5,092 nucleotides of DNA, taken from Deltaproteobacteria bacterium. GTDB lineage: Bacteria; Desulfobacterota; SM23-61. Below the pieces are notes generated by a model. The model did not search any database, had not been told where the DNA came from, and saw nothing but the letters and a program-made list of their open reading frames with translations. Positions 1-5,092 of the stretch are shown one piece after another. The stretch lies in contig JAOUFX010000303.1 of the NCBI GenBank assembly GCA_029857975.1, positions 1 to 5,092 of the forward strand. Direction: 5' to 3'. Made by a program: the position numbers and the translations under genes. How positions within the stretch are numbered: position 1 is the first letter of the stretch; each line of letters starts with the position of its first letter.

Positions 1-896
1 GGCCCGGGGTACTGAATCGGCTGAAGATCGATTATGAAACCTTGAAAGATATCAACCCTCGCATCATATCGTGTTCCTGCAGCGGGTTTGGTCTGACTGG
101 ACCGGGGCGTGACCGTCCGGCCTTCGATCTCGTTGTCCAAGCTATGGGAGGCGGCGTGAGCATAACTGGAGAGCGTGGCCGCCCTCCGGTGCGCAGCGGA
201 ATTCCCATTGGTGACATGGGCGGAGGTATTTTCTCGGCTTTCGGGATTTTAACCGCTCTGATCAGCCGGGCGCGCACAGGAAAAGGGCAGAAAATCGATG
301 TCTCGATGCTGGATGTGCAGATATCCCTGCTGAATTACATGGCCACGATGTATTTTCTTTCTGGAGAAGTGCCGGGGCCCATCGGCAATGAGCACTTTGT
401 CCATGTCCCCTATGGATCTTTTAAAACCAAGGACATTTACATTATTCTGGCCCTGGTAGGGGATAACTTTTGGAAACCTTTCGTGGAAATCCTGGGGGTC
501 GAGGAATTGAAAGACCCCAAGTATGACAGGCGAGATGGACGCTGGCAAGAGAAGGAGAAAATAGACGCCATCGTCTCACGGGTCCTGGCGACCAGGCCCG
601 GGGATGAATGGTTGAAGCTCTTTGCTGAAAAGGGGATCCCTTCTGGGCCTATCAATACATTCGACCGGGCCCTTTCCGACCCCCAGGTGCTTCATCGAAA
701 TATGGTAGTCGAAGTAGAACACCCCCTTGGCGGAAGGGTAAAACAGCCGGGCAACCCCATCAAAATGTCGGGCACGCCCGGGGAAACTTTTTCTCCCCCG
801 CCGCTTCTTGGTCAGCACACCCGCCAGGTCCTGGAGGAGTTTCTATGTTACCCTAAGGAAAAGATAGAAGAATTGGAAAGGGAAAGGATTATCTAA
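1..896 (+). CDS. Family III CoA-transferase (CaiB/BaiF type), 5' end missing
   Basis: Enzymes of this family move coenzyme A between carboxylic acids in the cytoplasm through an aspartyl-CoA anhydride. The frame is open to the left edge (first full codon at 3, reading PGVLNRLKIDYETLKDINPR), so the TTG at 42 is internal. The visible 297 residues contain the family signatures: SGFGLTGPGRDRPAFDL, then PVRSGIPIGDMGGG, then GKGQKIDVSMLD. The Asp in the last motif (codon 312-314) aligns with the catalytic Asp169 of formyl-CoA transferase and CaiB. The C-terminal part has the usual GIPSGPINT, DPQVLHRNMVVEVEHP and PPPLLGQHT segments. Full-length members run to about 400 residues, so roughly 100 are missing. 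The substrate cannot be read from sequence; members act on formyl-, carnitine-, benzylsuccinyl-, bile-acid and many other CoA esters. The family call is firm, the specific role open. No clear terminator follows it. Confidence 0.95.
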   Translation, partial: PGVLNRLKIDYETLKDINPRIISCSCSGFGLTGPGRDRPAFDLVVQAMGGGVSITGERGRPPVRSGIPIGDMGGGIFSAFGILTALISRARTGKGQKIDVSMLDVQISLLNYMATMYFLSGEVPGPIGNEHFVHVPYGSFKTKDIYIILALVGDNFWKPFVEILGVEELKDPKYDRRDGRWQEKEKIDAIVSRVLATRPGDEWLKLFAEKGIPSGPINTFDRALSDPQVLHRNMVVEVEHPLGGRVKQPGNPIKMSGTPGETFSPPPLLGQHTRQVLEEFLCYPKEKIEELERERII

Positions 897-905
897 ATTA
901 TCTAA
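888..905. repeat. 9-bp tandem duplication at the CoA-transferase stop codon
   Basis: ATTATCTAA occurs twice back to back (888-896 and 897-905). The first copy contains the final Ile codon and the TAA stop of the CoA-transferase. The second lies where similarity to the antisense ankyrin relic ends. It may be a slippage product or a scar of the event that joined the two sequences; a chance repeat of this size is also possible. Confidence 0.6.
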
Positions 906-1100
906 TTGTTTAGCAAAATTTAGGGCTGTCATGTCTCGAAACCTCTTTACGTTCCCATCGGCACCTTTAGATAAAAGAAATTTTACCGGCTCAACATCGC
1001 CTGTTTCTGGTGCGCCCATTAAAAGAGCTTTATTGTCTTGGTCCTTTGCGTTAATGTGTTGGCACCCGCTCCTGGTACAAACCAAAGGCCCGGTTGACAT
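897..1100 (-). pseudogene. Ankyrin-repeat protein remnant, 3' fragment
   Basis: Read on the minus strand, about 1055 down to 897 encodes one and a half ankyrin repeats. INAKDQDNKALL is followed by ETGDVEPVKFLLSKGADG, then by a second repeat start ending in MTALNFAKQ. The pattern (INAKD, TAL, GDVE.VKFLLSKGAD) is diagnostic by eye, although several normally conserved positions are changed. The frame from the ATG at 1100 has no ribosome-binding site. It is blocked upstream by in-frame TAG codons at 1134-1136 and 1170-1172, and downstream it runs into the CoA-transferase antisense. Just before INAKD, a neighbouring frame reads AGAN, the expected end of a preceding repeat loop, so about two extra bases near 1056-1060 probably broke the frame. 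Ankyrin repeats mediate protein-protein contacts and usually occur in longer arrays. I read this as a decayed gene tail, visibly richer in A and T than its neighbours, not as a working gene. Confidence 0.7.
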
Positions 1101-1121
1101 AATTATCGGTTTTGCTACTAT
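1094..1121 (+). promoter_or_regulatory. Putative sigma70-type promoter upstream of dctP
   Basis: A perfect -35 hexamer TTGACA (1094-1099) is followed after 16 bases by TACTAT (1116-1121), a 5 of 6 match to the -10 consensus. Transcription would begin near 1128 and leave an untranslated leader of about 175 bases before dctP, containing the small ORF at 1189. The promoter faces the TRAP operon and lies at the upstream edge of the antisense ankyrin relic. It was identified from consensus match only. Confidence 0.5.
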
Positions 1122-1188
1122 TCGAAATGCAGACTATCCCTCGTTTACAAAAACCTCGCCATCTAACTGCTAACGTTCGGAGGACATT

Positions 1189-1224
1189 ATGAGAGGGTGG
1201 GATTACCAAAAAATGCTCCGGTGA
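1189..1224 (+). other. Possible 11-codon leader ORF in the dctP 5' region
   Basis: An ATG at 1189 follows a strong Shine-Dalgarno sequence, GGAGG at 1179-1183, by five bases. It opens a frame encoding MRGWDYQKMLR, ending at TGA 1222-1224. It lies between the putative promoter and dctP, so it could be a leader peptide or the stub of a lost gene. No run of regulatory codons and no convincing attenuator hairpin follows it, and a chance SD-ATG pair is quite possible. The remaining stretch to 1288 shows nothing else clear apart from a second GGAGGAG at 1253-1259 without a start codon. Confidence 0.2.
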
Positions 1225-1288
1225 AGCCTCCGATGGGGTTCTAATCGCTTGTGGAGGAGTTTACATTTTAAAACGAAGTCTTACAATG

Positions 1289-1298
1289 AAAGGAGGAG
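1289..1298 (+). promoter_or_regulatory. Strong ribosome-binding site of dctP
   Basis: AAAGGAGGAG is a near-perfect anti-16S match ending six bases before the ATG at 1305, and it fixes that start. It is clearly stronger than the GGGGGA (2348-2353) in front of dctQ and the AGGAGAG (2899-2905) in front of dctM. This fits the need for much more binding protein than membrane subunits. Confidence 0.85.
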
Positions 1299-1304
1299 AG
1301 TATC

Positions 1305-2297
1305 ATGAAAAAAGTTTTGCTAGTAGCTTTTTGTTTGGTATTTGCGCTGTGCCTCGCCACGACAGTGCATGCTCAGAAGGTCAAGCTTGTTTTTTCCACT
1401 ATGTTCCCAAAATCATACACATATGTCCTCAACCCGAGCCTTGACTTCTGCAAAAAGGTAGAGGAGCGAAGTGGTGGAAGAGTCAAATTCGATATATACC
1501 ATTCCGCGCAGCTTTTCGGCGGCAAGGAGGAATTTGCGGCTGTGGGTAGAGGCGATATCGACGTTGGTATTCCCCATGATATCTACCATACTGGCGAGAT
1601 TCCCGAGCTCGGCATCACCAGCTTGCCCTTCTTGTATGAGGATGTGGACCAGGCCATGCGTATGCTCCGGGCTGGCCTCAAGGATATGGTCCGACCCAAG
1701 CTGGAGAAGGTGAACAATTGCGTTTTATTGGGCTGGTGTGTTTTTGATCCCTATCAGTTCTATAGTAAGAAGCCTATCTCAGCCATTGAAGATGTAAAGG
1801 GCAAGGTGTGGGCCGTCTCTGGAACGACTCACACAATGGCCATAAAGTTAATAGGAGGGTCCCCCACGATGATGAGTTCCGGAGAGCTATACTTGGCTCT
1901 TCAGACGGGAACCATCGATGGCTGCACCCGCCCTCTACTTACCGGGGTGGGACGGAAGCTCCACGAGGTAAGTAAATACCTGACTCTTGCTAGCTTCTCA
2001 CCATGGGGTGATCTCTTGATCGTCAACAAAGATAAGTGGAACAAGCTTCCCGCCGACATCCAGGAAATCATGCGCCAGGCAGGCCGCGAGTGGGAAGAAC
2101 AAGAGTTCCGAATGGGGAAGGAATTCGAACAGACGGCTGTTAAGAAGCTTGGGGATGGCGGTATGATTGTTAGCAAATTGCCCCCGGCAGAATTGACGAA
2201 ATTCAGAAAATCCATGGATCCGGTCTATAAGTGGTGGCTGGAAAAACAGGTACCAGATGGGCAAAAATACCTCGACTTCGTAGCAAAACATCGCTAA
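1305..2297 (+). CDS. dctP: TRAP transporter periplasmic solute-binding protein (DctP family)
   Basis: This is the extracytoplasmic receptor that captures the solute and delivers it to the DctQM membrane complex. Its 330 residues match the family length. Residues 1-23 form a Sec signal peptide: MKK, a hydrophobic core, then VHA with likely cleavage before Gln24. The mature protein follows the DctP pattern. Near 25-45 is the first strand (KVKLVFSTMFP), near 65-90 the HSAQLFGGKEEFAAVGRGDIDVG region, at 106-111 SLPFLY, and near 184-206 GGSPTMMSSGELYLALQTGTIDG. Near 235-255 is WGDLLIVNKDKWNKLP, followed by a long C-terminal helical region. At the KGKVWAVSG segment (165-173), Trp169 stands where most family members, such as SiaP with Arg147, have the arginine that binds the substrate carboxylate. 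Arg209, just after IDGC, could compensate; that is inference. Four cysteines (49, 139, 145, 207) remain in the mature chain. The family is certain; the ligand is unknown and may not be a simple carboxylate. Confidence 0.95.
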   Translation: MKKVLLVAFCLVFALCLATTVHAQKVKLVFSTMFPKSYTYVLNPSLDFCKKVEERSGGRVKFDIYHSAQLFGGKEEFAAVGRGDIDVGIPHDIYHTGEIPELGITSLPFLYEDVDQAMRMLRAGLKDMVRPKLEKVNNCVLLGWCVFDPYQFYSKKPISAIEDVKGKVWAVSGTTHTMAIKLIGGSPTMMSSGELYLALQTGTIDGCTRPLLTGVGRKLHEVSKYLTLASFSPWGDLLIVNKDKWNKLPADIQEIMRQAGREWEEQEFRMGKEFEQTAVKKLGDGGMIVSKLPPAELTKFRKSMDPVYKWWLEKQVPDGQKYLDFVAKHR

Positions 2298-2300
2298 TTT

Positions 2301-2329
2301 TCTGGGGGGGAGGCCCCTCTCCCCCCAGA
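2301..2329 (+). promoter_or_regulatory. GC-rich intercistronic hairpin between dctP and dctQ
   Basis: TCTGGGGGG (2301-2309) pairs perfectly with CCCCCCAGA (2321-2329). The inner GAG/CTC can extend the stem around a small loop. It begins four bases after the dctP stop and lacks a T-run downstream, so it is not a classical terminator. In P-QM operons such hairpins can protect the upstream dctP message from 3' decay or cause partial termination, lowering dctQM output. The structure is seen directly; the function is inferred. Confidence 0.65.
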
Positions 2330-2359
2330 TTTCACAGGGCGTGAGACGGGGGACTGACA

Positions 2360-2929
2360 ATGTGGATCGGAAGGTTAATGGGTTGCTTTCTACGAGGTAT
2401 AAACAAGCTAAGCAGGTTTGGCGAGGTCCTGGCCGAGATAGGGACTTGTGTTTTGGCAGTTGTGGTAATTTGGGGTGTGGTGCTCACATACGTCTTTAAG
2501 GCCAGCGATACATTCTCCGTAGAAATGAGTGAATATCTCTTGGTGTTTATCTGCTTTGCCTCCATAGCGTATATTTTACGGGAAGGTCGACATGTGAGGG
2601 TGGAGGCATTTGTGGAGCTTCTATCTCCCAAGGCTCGATCGGGGGTGGAACTTGTTGCCTCCATCCTGGCACTTGGTTTCTGTGCCCTCGTGTTATGGAA
2701 AGCAGCGGGCGTCACGCTTCTGAACTATCAGAGAGGGTTCCGGTCGGCTTCTTTAGTCAGTTTACCGCTGTGGATTCCTTATTTAATTATTACCATTGGC
2801 TTCTTTATCCTGACATTGCAATATATCGTCCAAATTCGTGAACTCGCCGGCAGATTGAAGAGCTTGTTCAAATCCTTAGAGCGGGAGGAAGTAAAAAAAG
2901 GAGAGCTAATCAAAAATGATGGACCCTAA
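2360..2929 (+). CDS. dctQ: TRAP transporter small membrane subunit (DctQ family)
   Basis: DctQ is the four-helix inner-membrane partner that binds DctM and helps dock the solute-loaded DctP. The 189 residues match the family size. Four hydrophobic segments lie near 25-47, 56-74, 97-120 and 137-158. Between helices 2 and 3 is the recognisable REGRHVRVEAF stretch, equivalent to the family's G-H-I/V-x-V signature, and SVEMSEYLLVF before it matches the amphipathic start of helix 2. The C-terminal tail is charged and cytoplasmic (LEREEVKKGELIK). The ATG at 2360 follows a modest GGGGGA six bases upstream. It starts 62 bases after dctP, with the GC hairpin between them, and its last 14 bases overlap the start of dctM, so the two membrane subunits are probably translationally coupled. 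Sequence is poorly conserved in this family, but position and topology make the call secure. Confidence 0.92.
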   Translation: MWIGRLMGCFLRGINKLSRFGEVLAEIGTCVLAVVVIWGVVLTYVFKASDTFSVEMSEYLLVFICFASIAYILREGRHVRVEAFVELLSPKARSGVELVASILALGFCALVLWKAAGVTLLNYQRGFRSASLVSLPLWIPYLIITIGFFILTLQYIVQIRELAGRLKSLFKSLEREEVKKGELIKNDGP

Positions 2930-4229
2930 TATTATCGCCGTCATTGTAATTGTAACGTTCATATTTCTTCTGGTCATCGGGACGCCGATTTTTGCCTCTT
3001 TGGGGCTGGCGGGGACATTAGGTATTCTTCTTTTAAGAGGGCCAGGTGGGCTGCAAGTTATTCCCACTGTCATGTACGATAAGTTGAGGAGTTTTATATT
3101 GGTTGCTGTCCCCCTGTTTATTCTGATGGGGCAAGTCATCTTTTATAGTGGGATGGGGGAGTACCTGTACACCCTTAGCCACCGCTGGCTGAACCGCCTT
3201 CCGGGTGGGTTGGCCATGGCCAGTGTTTCCGCCTGCACAGTCTTTGGTGCCATGTGCGGGGTGAGCATCGCCGGTGCAGCTACGATAGGCTCTTTTGCCA
3301 TCCCCGAGATGCTACAAAGAGGATATGACAAGCGGCTGGCCGTAGGCTCTGTGGCTGCCGCTGGTGCTCTGGCTTTGCTTATTCCACCCAGCGTTGGCTT
3401 TATCATATATGGAGAGGTGGCCGATGAATCGGTGGGTATGCTGTTTATTGGGGGGATTGTGCCGGGGCTCGTATTGTCTTTGATGATGATGACTTATATC
3501 GGCATTCGAGCGTTGCTAAATCCTGAGATAGCTCCGGCGGCCAAAGAGATCGTTACCTGGAAATTAAGGCTGATTACCCTCAGCAAAATATGGCCCAGTT
3601 TACTGCTTATCTTCTCAGTCCTGGGGACGATCTACCTGGGAGTTGCCACTCCGACGCAGGCAGCGGCGGTAGGCTTCATTTGTAGCCTGGTACTTGCACG
3701 TTTTGTCTACAAGCGTTTGAACTGGCGTATTTTCCGGGACATTGCCCGAAGTACTATGCTTACCACGGGTATGATTCTGCTTATTTTCGTGTCTGCCATG
3801 TTCTTCGGCTATGTGTTAACTCTGCTCAAGCTCCCTCAATATATTATGCAATTTATCGCCGATTCTGGATGGCCTGCTTGGTTGTCCTTGGCGGCTATTA
3901 TGGGGATGCTCATTTTGCTGGGATGTTTTGTAGATGCGGTGTCGGTCATTACCATCAGCACTCCTCTGTTGCTCCCTACCGTTACATTGCTGGGTTATAG
4001 CACCCTATGGTTTGGTATCGTTATGGGTATTACCCTCGAGATGGCGGTGATTACACCGCCTGTAGGGCTAAATCTGTATACCATCAAAGGAATTGCCCCT
4101 CCTGAGGTCACGTTGCCGGATATTGTCCGGGGAGTGCTACCTTTTGTCGCTCTCGAGCTGGTGTGTCTCGCGCTTTTCGTGGCCTTTCCGCCCCTCTGTT
4201 TATGGTTACCGGGAACCATGTTTAAATAA
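2916..4229 (+). CDS. dctM: TRAP transporter large membrane subunit (DctM family)
   Basis: DctM is the ion-coupled transport channel of the TRAP importer. The 437 residues match the family, with about twelve hydrophobic segments arranged as two inverted repeats. First-half signatures include VAVPLFILMGQVIFYSGM (64-81), PGGLAMASVSACTVFGAMCGVSIAGAA (first residue 96) with the small-residue hairpin region, GYDKRLAVGSVAAAGALAL (136-154) and LIPPSVGFIIYG (155-166). The second half has ATPTQAAAVG (244-253), GCFVDAVSVITISTPLLLP (336-354) and the strongly conserved ITPPVGLNLY (379-388). The two PP-containing hairpins mark the transport core. ATG 2916 is preferred over ATG 2919 because AGGAGAG (2899-2905) is better spaced for it; the choice changes one Met. 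It overlaps the dctQ stop by 14 bases. Nothing is truncated or shifted. The ion is probably sodium, as in characterised relatives, but it cannot be proven here. Confidence 0.97.
   Translation: MMDPNIIAVIVIVTFIFLLVIGTPIFASLGLAGTLGILLLRGPGGLQVIPTVMYDKLRSFILVAVPLFILMGQVIFYSGMGEYLYTLSHRWLNRLPGGLAMASVSACTVFGAMCGVSIAGAATIGSFAIPEMLQRGYDKRLAVGSVAAAGALALLIPPSVGFIIYGEVADESVGMLFIGGIVPGLVLSLMMMTYIGIRALLNPEIAPAAKEIVTWKLRLITLSKIWPSLLLIFSVLGTIYLGVATPTQAAAVGFICSLVLARFVYKRLNWRIFRDIARSTMLTTGMILLIFVSAMFFGYVLTLLKLPQYIMQFIADSGWPAWLSLAAIMGMLILLGCFVDAVSVITISTPLLLPTVTLLGYSTLWFGIVMGITLEMAVITPPVGLNLYTIKGIAPPEVTLPDIVRGVLPFVALELVCLALFVAFPPLCLWLPGTMFK
4202..4226 (+). terminator. Weak hairpin at the 3' end of dctM
   Basis: ATGGTT (4202-4207) pairs with AACCAT (4214-4219) around a six-base loop, followed by GTTTAAATAAT. 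It lies inside the final codons of dctM. The short stem and the three-base T-run make it a poor intrinsic terminator; it is listed because no better plus-strand candidate exists before the convergent gene. Confidence 0.22.
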
Positions 4230-4248
4230 TCGCTTTGGGAAATAGCGA
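4221..4248 (-). terminator. Terminator-like hairpin for the MBL hydrolase transcript
   Basis: Read on the minus strand, TCGCT (4248-4244) pairs with AGCGA (4234-4230). Two further T-A pairs follow after one bulged base, with a four-base loop. The stem is followed by TTATTTAAA. This is a plausible Rho-independent terminator about 35-60 bases past the stop of the MBL gene, in the 53-base convergent gap. A weaker stem, GCCTT/AAGGC (4262-4266 with 4279-4283), lies closer to that stop. Confidence 0.4.
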
Positions 4249-4282
4249 GATCGAGGGTAACGCCTTGGCAAACAATGGAAGG

Positions 4283-5092
4283 CTATTGAGTCAGGATGAA
4301 AAGGTCGCCTTCCTGACGCACCCGATTCGTTTTGACCAGCCGGTCCAAATGTTTGATCATCATACCTTTTTCGGAAAGGGATAAATCCCAGGCGCCCAAA
4401 ATGCCTGGGTGCTGGCCGTAGATGATTCCTGCTTCCACCACTTGAGTCAGAGTTTTCGGACCTCTTTGCAAAAGAGCGATCAGCTTTTCCTCGCGCGAAA
4501 AAATGATATTCAAATAGCGGTCTACATAGGCCGGGTTCCCGTCAAAGATTCCTTTTCCATGGGAGGTTAAATAGGTTTCCAGGGGGTAAGTTTTCAGCCG
4601 CTCCAGGGATTGAAGGGTTTCTTCAAGGCTCGAGGTGCGGTCGGCATAGTACGGTCCGATGCGGGTAAGATCCAGGTCGCCGGTAAAGAGAACTTTTTCC
4701 CGGGGGAAGTAAAAACAAAGGTGGCCACGGGTATGACCCGGCGTGTGCATGATCTCCATTTTGGTATCCCCCAGGTCCATCACCTGGCCATCCTCAAGGC
4801 AAAGATCAAGCCGGCGCGGCCGGTAGTGACATTCTTCTAAAAAAAATTTACGCCATTTTTCAATTTCCTCAGGGCTCATATCGCCGTAACAATCGATTAA
4901 GGAATCGAGGTTCTCGAAGTGGGGAGCATCGTGGGCATGAGCACAAAATGTGGATTGGGGAAAGAGATAATTGAATACCAGATGGTCTTCATGGGCATGG
5001 GAATTGATTAAAAAATCTACGGGTTTATTCCCCTGGAAAGAAAGTAACTTGTTTTGATCGCTCGACGCATCGATGATGGCCCGGATTTGATC
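4283..5092 (-). CDS. MBL-fold metallo-hydrolase with C-terminal winged-helix-like region, 5' end missing
   Basis: This is a zinc-type hydrolase of the metallo-beta-lactamase superfamily, probably cytoplasmic. The minus-strand frame stays open to the right edge, so the gene begins outside the window and the Met at 4879 is internal. In the 269 visible residues, HAHEDH (32-37, positions 4982-4999) is the HxHxDH metal motif. It is preceded by RAIIDASSDQNKLL and VDFLINS, the typical strand before the motif. His120 in HTPGHTRGH, Asp139 in LFTGDLDL and His178 in LTSHGKG complete both metal sites. After about residue 195 a helical stretch with LIALLQRGPKTLTQVVEAG and a final HLDRLVKTNRVRQEGDLFIL resembles the winged-helix tail of LACTB2-like and related hydrolases. 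About 30 or more N-terminal residues are missing. The substrate is unknown: glyoxalase-II-like thioester hydrolysis or a nuclease role are both possible in this superfamily. It is convergent with the TRAP operon and probably transcribed separately. Confidence 0.93.
   Translation of the reverse strand, partial: DQIRAIIDASSDQNKLLSFQGNKPVDFLINSHAHEDHLVFNYLFPQSTFCAHAHDAPHFENLDSLIDCYGDMSPEEIEKWRKFFLEECHYRPRRLDLCLEDGQVMDLGDTKMEIMHTPGHTRGHLCFYFPREKVLFTGDLDLTRIGPYYADRTSSLEETLQSLERLKTYPLETYLTSHGKGIFDGNPAYVDRYLNIIFSREEKLIALLQRGPKTLTQVVEAGIIYGQHPGILGAWDLSLSEKGMMIKHLDRLVKTNRVRQEGDLFILTQ

Noticed and set aside
1060..1075. Possible sigma54 promoter (TTGGCAC start)
   Set aside because: The -24 GG is present, but the required GC at the -12 spacing is not.
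931..1173. 80-codon plus-strand frame in the gap
   Set aside because: It is the shadow of the antisense ankyrin relic, lacks a ribosome-binding site and has no recognisable protein features.
1260..1287. TTTACA-16-TACAAT promoter-like pair just before dctP
   Set aside because: Both hexamers are good, but transcription would start near 1294, inside the Shine-Dalgarno sequence, leaving no usable ribosome site.
1305..1373. Lipoprotein signal in DctP
   Set aside because: The cysteines at 10 and 16 are preceded by Phe and Leu, not the small residue of a lipobox; the signal fits ordinary Sec cleavage after VHA.
1901..2715. Long minus-strand frames opposite dctP and dctQ
   Set aside because: They are shadows of well-supported plus-strand genes, without ribosome sites or family motifs.
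2883..2919. Run of seven A after GGGAGG in dctQ as a programmed frameshift fusing DctQ and DctM
   Set aside because: The run is in the right phase for slippage, but a -1 shift meets TGA at 2917-2919 and the dctM frame has TAA at 2907-2909, so no fusion can form. The purine-rich stretch is explained as the dctM ribosome site.
4610..4840. Plus-strand frame inside the MBL gene
   Set aside because: The opposite strand carries a complete set of metal-binding motifs; this frame shows no recognisable protein.

Overview
The window is an ordinary bacterial metabolic region dominated by a complete TRAP (tripartite ATP-independent periplasmic) transporter operon. It is flanked by two genes cut by the window edges. 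The mix of a family III CoA-transferase, a DctP/DctQ/DctM importer and a metallo-beta-lactamase (MBL)-fold hydrolase, with Gram-negative secretion and ribosome-binding signals, fits an uncultured proteobacterium or Desulfobacterota-like anaerobe living on organic acids. That placement is inferred from gene content only; no marker gene is present.

Layout. Positions 1-896 (+) hold the last three quarters of a CaiB/BaiF-type CoA-transferase. Positions 897-1304 hold no intact gene. This gap carries a decayed ankyrin-repeat fragment on the minus strand (897 to about 1055), a good sigma70-like promoter on the plus strand (1094-1121) and a possible 11-codon leader ORF (1189-1224). Positions 1305-4229 (+) carry dctP, dctQ and dctM in the standard order. 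A strong GC hairpin lies between dctP and dctQ, and dctQ and dctM overlap by 14 bases. Positions 4230-4282 are a short convergent gap with a terminator-like hairpin that works best for the minus strand. Positions 4283-5092 (-) hold an MBL-fold hydrolase with a C-terminal winged-helix-like region; its start lies beyond the right edge.

How the genes may work together (inference). The periplasmic protein DctP captures an organic solute and the DctQ/DctM membrane pair imports it using an ion gradient. The CoA-transferase could then activate an imported acid as its CoA thioester. The convergent MBL gene is probably a separate transcription unit. The substrate is unknown: at the position where most DctP proteins carry the carboxylate-binding arginine, this one has tryptophan.

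I found no CRISPR array, tRNA, rRNA, intact mobile element or clearly new system. The points most worth a second look are the Arg-to-Trp change in DctP, the frameshifted ankyrin relic and the promoter lying inside it.
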